Positions 5,462 through 9,008 of a stretch of DNA of 9,008 nucleotides are shown here, piece by piece (within the stretch, counting starts at the first letter, position 1; every line of letters begins with the position of its first letter). Below the pieces are notes generated by a model, which was given only the letters and a program-made list of their open reading frames with translations, had not been told where the DNA came from and ran no database searches. This DNA is from Dehalococcoidia bacterium. Its GTDB lineage: Bacteria > Chloroflexota > Dehalococcoidia > E44-bin15. Where the stretch lies: NCBI GenBank assembly GCA_030619615.1, contig JAUXBC010000029.1, positions 1 to 9,008 of the forward strand, written 5' to 3'. The position numbers and the translations under genes were made by a program.

Positions 5462-6562
5462 ATGAAACGGAAGTTTTGGCCTTTATTTGCTCTTCTTATC
5501 GCAGGTTTCCTGCTCCTCTCGGGGTGCGCTGGTGCTCCTTTACGGGGATGGTCTGGACCGGTGGTGGCGGATGACAGCCTCTATGTGGGCACCATGGAGG
5601 GGAAGCTTGTGGGCTACACTCTGGTCAGTGAGCCCAGGCTCGCCGCGGTGGAATGGTGGCGGTTTCCGCCGCGGGGTGAACCAGGGCTTTTCGCCATTTA
5701 TGGCACCCCTTTTGTGGAGGAAGGCATAGTCTATATCGGCGCCTACAGTGGCAAGGTCTATGCCATTGATGGTGCCGCAGGGATCGAGATATGGGAGTAC
5801 CCCCGAGATGGCTTTATCGGCCCCATCGTGGGCAGCCCGGTGGTCGACGGGGGCACACTCTACATTGGCTCCTCCGATGGCAAGCTCTATGCCCTTGATG
5901 TCCAGGGTGGACAGGAGATTTGGCCGCCATTCCAGGCCGGCGGCGATATATGGGGGAGCGTGGCCATCTCCGACGGGGTAGTCTATTTCGGCTCCTTCGA
6001 CCACAAGCTCTATGCCATCGATGCCCAGACCGGGGCCCCGGTCTGGGATTCCCCATTCGAAACGGGCGGGGCCATTGCCTCCACCCCGTTTCTCCATAAT
6101 GGCACCATCTACTTCGGCTCCTTCGATAACAATTTCTACGCCCTAAATCTCGATGGCACAGAGAAGTGGCGCTTTGAAGAGGCGGGCAACTGGTTTTGGG
6201 GTCAGGCTGTGGCCTATGATGATATCATAATTGCCGGATGCCTCGACCATAAGATATACGCCCTCGATGCCGAAAGTGGCGATGAGGCTTGGCTCCCCTT
6301 TGAAACCGGGGGACCGATTCGGGGGGACCCTGCCCTGGTTGGCGAGCTCGTTGTCTTTGGCTCGGACGATGGTAAGGTTTATGCCTTGGCGGCTGCCACT
6401 GGAGGGGAGAGGTGGCACCGTACCCTGGAGCCTCCCACTCAAGTTCGTGCTCCCCTTTTTCCTGGGGAGGGCGTGGTCTATGTTCATGCCTTCAACGATA
6501 CTGTCTACGCCTTTGAGATGGAGTACGGCAATACAATATGGAGCGTTACCACCAGTGAGTGA
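5462..6562 (+). CDS. BamB-like PQQ-repeat beta-propeller lipoprotein
   Basis: The 366-residue product has a lipoprotein signal: MKRK, a hydrophobic core, then the lipobox LSGC with Cys22 as the predicted lipidated residue. It should sit on the outer face of the cytoplasmic membrane. The rest is made of propeller repeats with the pattern Y-x-G-S-x-D-x-K-x-Y-A-L-D-x-x-x-G. These begin near residues 41, 91, 134, 175, 217, 257, 298 and 340, eight repeats about 40-50 residues apart. That is the blade number of BamB, the lipoprotein of the outer-membrane protein assembly machine, although no BAM context is visible here. A PQQ-dependent enzyme is unlikely because these have extra catalytic parts. 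The gene lies 25 nt after yidD and overlaps yidC by 4 nt. No ribosome binding site is evident before the ATG; the start was chosen because it gives a clean signal peptide. The exact function is unknown; a link to YidC or membrane-protein folding is inferred from context. Confidence 0.85.
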   Translation: MKRKFWPLFALLIAGFLLLSGCAGAPLRGWSGPVVADDSLYVGTMEGKLVGYTLVSEPRLAAVEWWRFPPRGEPGLFAIYGTPFVEEGIVYIGAYSGKVYAIDGAAGIEIWEYPRDGFIGPIVGSPVVDGGTLYIGSSDGKLYALDVQGGQEIWPPFQAGGDIWGSVAISDGVVYFGSFDHKLYAIDAQTGAPVWDSPFETGGAIASTPFLHNGTIYFGSFDNNFYALNLDGTEKWRFEEAGNWFWGQAVAYDDIIIAGCLDHKIYALDAESGDEAWLPFETGGPIRGDPALVGELVVFGSDDGKVYALAAATGGERWHRTLEPPTQVRAPLFPGEGVVYVHAFNDTVYAFEMEYGNTIWSVTTSE

Positions 6563-7590
6563 GTAACCGGGTTGTCTACATGACTAGAAGAAAGCTTATA
6601 ATAGCGCTCATCGGTGCTGGGGTTGTCGCCGTTTTGTTCACATACGGGGTTGTGGAGACCTGGAATCTTGTCCTGCTCCAACCGATGCTCAATTTTTTGA
6701 TCCTTCTGTCCAGCGTTCTTTTTGGCAGCTTTGGACTGGCCATTATCGCCCTCACTATTATTGTGCGCCTCTGTATGTTTCCCCTTACCATGAAGCAGCT
6801 GCACTCCACCAGGGCGATGACCTCGCTTCAGCCCAAGATGCAGGAGATCCAGAAGAAGTACGCCAAGGATCGACCAAAGCTTCAACAGGAGATGTCCACG
6901 CTCTATAAGGAGGCCGGGGTAAACCCCCTGGGTTGCCTCTGGCCGCTAATTATTCAGCTTCCCATCTGGATCGCCCTCTACCAGTCGATTTTGAGGGCTG
7001 TGGCAGCAACCCCTGAGGACCTGTTGCGGCTGTCTCAGAACCTCTATCCCCTATCTTTAGTGCATCAGGCGGTTCCCTTGGAGTCAGGTTTCCTCTGGCT
7101 CAACCTTGGTAGTCCGGACTCCTTTTTCATCTTAGCAATCCTTGTTGGGGGGACGATGTGGCTTCAGCAGAAGATGATGACCATGCCCGCCGTAGACCCC
7201 AGGCAACAGTCAATGAGCAGAATGATGCTGTGGATGATGCCCTTGATGTTCGCCTTCTTCACCCTTCAGTTCCCCAGCGGTCTTGCCCTGTTCTGGGTCA
7301 TCTCCAATATTATCGGCATCGTGATGCAATACTTTGTCACTGGGTGGGGTGGTCTTGAGGGGACTGTCCAAAGGTGGAGGGGTGGAATCACCCGGGCCCC
7401 CGCCCCTGCGACACCGGTGGTCATAGAGCAGGGATTGGAAACAATTGAGGGGGCTAGGCAAGAGGAGAAGGTGACAGAGGAAAGGGTGAAACAAGAAAAG
7501 AGGGTAGAGTATGGAAAGCGTGGAGGTAAGCGCGAAGAACGTAGAAGAGGCCGTCGAGCTCGCTCTAAAAAAACTCGGCGCAAATCGTGA
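6559..7590 (+). CDS. yidC: membrane protein insertase YidC/Oxa1 family
   Basis: YidC inserts and folds membrane proteins, alone or with SecYEG. The 343-residue protein lacks the large periplasmic domain of proteobacterial YidC. A first hydrophobic segment lies at 12-30, followed by TM segments around 45-78, 122-145, 189-206 and 222-260 (two). Arg70 (TIIVRLCMFPLTMKQ) is the conserved positive charge of the hydrophilic groove. A charged cytoplasmic hairpin (80-122) and NPLGCLWPLIIQLPIWIALYQ follow. The tail (about 300-343) is very polar and ends in a dense Arg/Lys stretch, as in ribosome-binding Oxa1-type tails. The GTG start overlaps the lipoprotein stop as GTGA; an ATG at 6580 would shorten it by 7 residues and cannot be ruled out. 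The last 80 nt also encode the start of Jag. Confidence 0.95.
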   Translation: MSNRVVYMTRRKLIIALIGAGVVAVLFTYGVVETWNLVLLQPMLNFLILLSSVLFGSFGLAIIALTIIVRLCMFPLTMKQLHSTRAMTSLQPKMQEIQKKYAKDRPKLQQEMSTLYKEAGVNPLGCLWPLIIQLPIWIALYQSILRAVAATPEDLLRLSQNLYPLSLVHQAVPLESGFLWLNLGSPDSFFILAILVGGTMWLQQKMMTMPAVDPRQQSMSRMMLWMMPLMFAFFTLQFPSGLALFWVISNIIGIVMQYFVTGWGGLEGTVQRWRGGITRAPAPATPVVIEQGLETIEGARQEEKVTEERVKQEKRVEYGKRGGKREERRRGRRARSKKTRRKS

Positions 7591-8173
7591 TGAGGTGGAG
7601 GTGGTCGTTCTTAAAAAGGGTAGGCCCGGCTTCTTAGGCTTTGGTGCTGAGGAAGCCAGGGTAAGAGTAACAAGACATCGATTAGAGGAAGCGGAGCGCG
7701 CCTCGGTCATCTTGGCTACAGAGATTCTAGAGAAGCTTCTCAACCTAATGAAGGTCCCTGCTTCCATTCAGGTCAAGGAGCCTTCCTCATCGGGAGAAAT
7801 CACCGGGCGTGCCCCTATCGCCCTGGACATCAGCGGCGAGGACCTGGGCATCCTTATCGGAAGAAGGGGAAACACCCTTTCCTCTCTGCAATATGTCCTA
7901 TACCTTATGGTGAGTCACCAGGTGAAGGCTCGTGTGCTCTTGAGCATGGATGTGGAGGGCTATCGAGAGCGCCGCTATGAAGCGCTGAAGAATCTGGCGT
8001 TGCGCATGGCGGAGCGTGTCAGGGACACCGGGCAGCCGGTAACCTTGGAGCCGATGCCACCAAGCGAGCGCCGCATCATCCACCTGGCGCTTCAGGAGCA
8101 TCCAGAGGTGATCACGCAAAGCATGGGCGAAGGCGAATCTCGCAAGGTGACCATCCGAAGAGGCAGTGACTGA
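7511..8173 (+). CDS. jag: Jag/KhpB RNA-binding protein (Jag_N, KH, R3H)
   Basis: Jag (KhpB) is a cytosolic RNA-binding protein commonly encoded directly after yidC. The 220 residues contain an N-terminal Jag_N domain (about 3-53: VSAKNVEEAVELALKKLG and KKGRPGFLGFG), a KH domain with its GRRG loop at 117-120 (ILIGRRGNTL), and an R3H domain with Arg187 and His191 (SERRIIHLAL). All expected parts are intact. The ATG at 7511 is preceded by AAGAGGG about 6 nt upstream and begins exactly at the conserved Jag_N start, so the 80-nt overlap with yidC is real rather than a start-calling error. In other bacteria KhpB acts with KhpA on RNAs linked to cell division and elongation; khpA is not in view. Confidence 0.94.
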   Translation: MESVEVSAKNVEEAVELALKKLGANRDEVEVVVLKKGRPGFLGFGAEEARVRVTRHRLEEAERASVILATEILEKLLNLMKVPASIQVKEPSSSGEITGRAPIALDISGEDLGILIGRRGNTLSSLQYVLYLMVSHQVKARVLLSMDVEGYRERRYEALKNLALRMAERVRDTGQPVTLEPMPPSERRIIHLALQEHPEVITQSMGEGESRKVTIRRGSD

Positions 8174-8178
8174 GAAAC

Positions 8179-8207
8179 TTGACTTTATCCTCATCATTTG
8201 CTAATCT
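8179..8207 (+). promoter_or_regulatory. promoter for ileS T-box transcript
   Basis: TTGACT (8179-8184; 5 of 6 to TTGACA) is followed after 17 nt by TAATCT (8202-8207), a weak -10 rescued by a TGC extension just upstream. It begins 5 nt after the jag stop codon. Transcription would start near 8214, a few bases before stem I of the T-box leader. Confidence 0.6.
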
Positions 8208-8224
8208 CTACATGTAAAGGCAGT

Positions 8225-8479
8225 GACGGAGAAGAGTAGGAGGGGGAAGGCGCCCAGCGAGTCTGGTATGGTGGGAGCAGATGCGACCTGCCCTCCGAAA
8301 ATCCCTCCTGAGCCGTCAACCGAACCCCTCGATTTATCGGGGGCAGTAGACTTGGCCGGTCTCGTCAGCCGTTATCCATGACGAAGGCATGATCCGTGCC
8401 TTTAGTGAGAGCCCCGATTCCTCGGGGAAGTAGGGTGGTCCCGCGGGTATAAAGCTCGTCCCTAAGGGACGGGTTTTTT
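8225..8479 (+). promoter_or_regulatory. isoleucine T-box leader of ileS
   Basis: T-box RNAs sense uncharged tRNA and let transcription continue when it is bound. Stem I runs from GACGG (8225-8229) and AGGAGG (8238-8243) to CCTCCT (8304-8309) and CCGTC (8313-8317). Its apical part contains the usual AGCGAG and GGTGGGAGC elements. ATC at 8301-8303, on the 3' side of the internal loop, is the likely isoleucine specifier codon. Stem II carries the F-box CCGTTA (8369-8374) within TCGTCA/TGACGA. Stem III is CCCCGA-TTCC-TCGGGG (8412-8427). The T-box AGGGTGGTCCCGCG (8432-8445) has TGGT to pair with the tRNA ACCA end; C replaces the common A after it. TAGGG (8431-8435) can pair with CCCTA (8460-8464) to form the antiterminator, excluding the terminator at 8455-8479. 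Confidence 0.93.
8455..8479 (+). terminator. T-box attenuator (intrinsic terminator)
   Basis: CTCGTCCC (8455-8462) pairs with GGGACGGG (8466-8473) over 8 bp, including one G-U pair, around a 3-nt loop TAA, followed by six T. Its 5' arm is also needed for the antiterminator, so it is the off-state of the ileS riboswitch. Confidence 0.92.
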
Positions 8480-8551
8480 CGTACTACTTGCTGAGTCAGG
8501 TCTGAAAGGCCTTACGGCTTTTCTTAATTAGGACAAAAAAGGGGCGAAAAA

Positions 8552-9008
8552 ATGTTCCAGCCAGTGGCAAGCAAGGTGAGCTTTCCGGAGATGGAAAAGC
8601 GGATACTCAGCTTTTGGAGGGAGAAGCGCATCTTTGAGAAAAGTGTCCAAGGGCGAAAAGAGGCCCCTCTCTTCAGCCTGTACGAGGGGCCGCCCACCGC
8701 CAATGCCAGCCCCGGGGTGCACCATGTCCTCTCCCGGGTGTTCAAGGATGTCATCCCCCGCTACAAGACGATGAAGGGATACTGCGCCCCGCGTAAGGCG
8801 GGCTGGGATACCCACGGGCTTCCTGTGGAGCTGGAGGTGGAAAGGGAGCTGGGCTTCTCCTCCAAGGCTGACATAGAAGCCTACGGCGTTTCCCAATTTA
8901 ATGCTCACTGCCGGGAGAGCGTCTTTCGCTATCTAAAGGAATGGGAGGAACTCACCGAGCGCATCGGCTTCTGGCTCGATATGGAGCACCCTTATGTAAC
9001 CCTGGAGA
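8552..9008 (+). CDS. ileS: isoleucyl-tRNA synthetase, type 2, 5' part only
   Basis: IleRS charges tRNA-Ile. Only the first 152 codons are in the window; the gene continues past 9008. The N-terminus reads MFQPVASKVSFPEMEKRILSFW, then EGPPTANASPGVHHVLSR (45-62), KTMKGYCAPRKAGWDTHGLP and ELEVERELG, which are family landmarks. The style (GPPTAN, WDTHGLPVELEVE, CRESVFRYLKEWEELTERIGFW) is that of the eukaryote-like type 2 enzyme. The class I signature HIGH is replaced by GVHH (55-58), the swapped GXHH form known from some type 2 IleRS. GGGG lies 7 nt before the ATG. Expression is controlled by the T-box leader upstream. Confidence 0.96.
   Translation, partial: MFQPVASKVSFPEMEKRILSFWREKRIFEKSVQGRKEAPLFSLYEGPPTANASPGVHHVLSRVFKDVIPRYKTMKGYCAPRKAGWDTHGLPVELEVERELGFSSKADIEAYGVSQFNAHCRESVFRYLKEWEELTERIGFWLDMEHPYVTLE

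Noticed and set aside
5988..6126. Nucleotide repeat TCGGCTCCTTCGA at 5988 and 6114, considered as a DNA element
   Set aside because: Both copies encode the same propeller motif FGSFD in frame, so the repeat reflects protein blade duplication.
5540..6487. Long minus-strand frames opposite the lipoprotein gene
   Set aside because: They are antisense shadows of the repetitive GC-rich coding sequence, with no domain or start signals.
8506..8526. Hairpin-like AAAGGCC-TTAC-GGCTTTT before ileS
   Set aside because: The stem is short and bulged, and a second terminator here would block ileS regardless of the T-box state.

Overview
The window looks like the chromosomal origin neighbourhood of a moderately GC-rich bacterium. 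The best guess is a member of the Chloroflexota, in or near Dehalococcoidia. This rests on gene content, gene order and protein style (DnaA, a CTC-type L25 with an acidic tail, a short YidC, a type-2 IleRS); no 16S rRNA or other decisive marker is present. No mobile element, CRISPR array, tRNA or rRNA gene was found.

Layout. Positions 1-351 hold no convincing gene. They contain an AT-rich stretch (about 33-95), DnaA boxes at 161-169 (reverse) and at 261, 281 and 302 (forward, 20-21 bp apart), and a probable dnaA terminator: a candidate oriC just 3' of dnaA. dnaA follows on the minus strand (352-1713, GTG start). The 391-bp gap between dnaA and the divergent fmt gene carries candidate promoters for both, inverted and direct repeats, and degenerate DnaA-like sites. 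fmt (plus) is followed by a minus-strand pair that converges on it: a crotonase-fold gene and then rplY (L25/CTC). The crotonase gene faces rpmH across an intergenic region with two back-to-back sigma70-type promoters. The rpmH promoter matches consensus exactly and ends so close to the ATG that the mRNA is probably leaderless.

From rpmH the plus strand reads as one compact operon: rpmH, rnpA, yidD, a BamB-like eight-blade propeller lipoprotein, yidC and jag (khpB). Several junctions overlap: 4 bp at rnpA/yidD, 4 bp at propeller/yidC and 80 bp at yidC/jag. The products cover the ribosome (L34), tRNA 5' maturation (RnpA), membrane-protein insertion (YidD, YidC) and an RNA-binding cofactor (Jag). 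The inserted lipoprotein is the unusual member. Downstream, a separate promoter drives a transcription-terminating isoleucine T-box leader and the 5' part of ileS, which runs off the window. This IleRS carries GVHH in place of the HIGH motif.

The most notable observations are the propeller lipoprotein in the yidC operon, the long yidC/jag overlap that encodes the basic YidC tail, the altered IleRS signature, the leaderless rpmH arrangement, the candidate origin flanking dnaA, and a crotonase lacking both usual catalytic glutamates.
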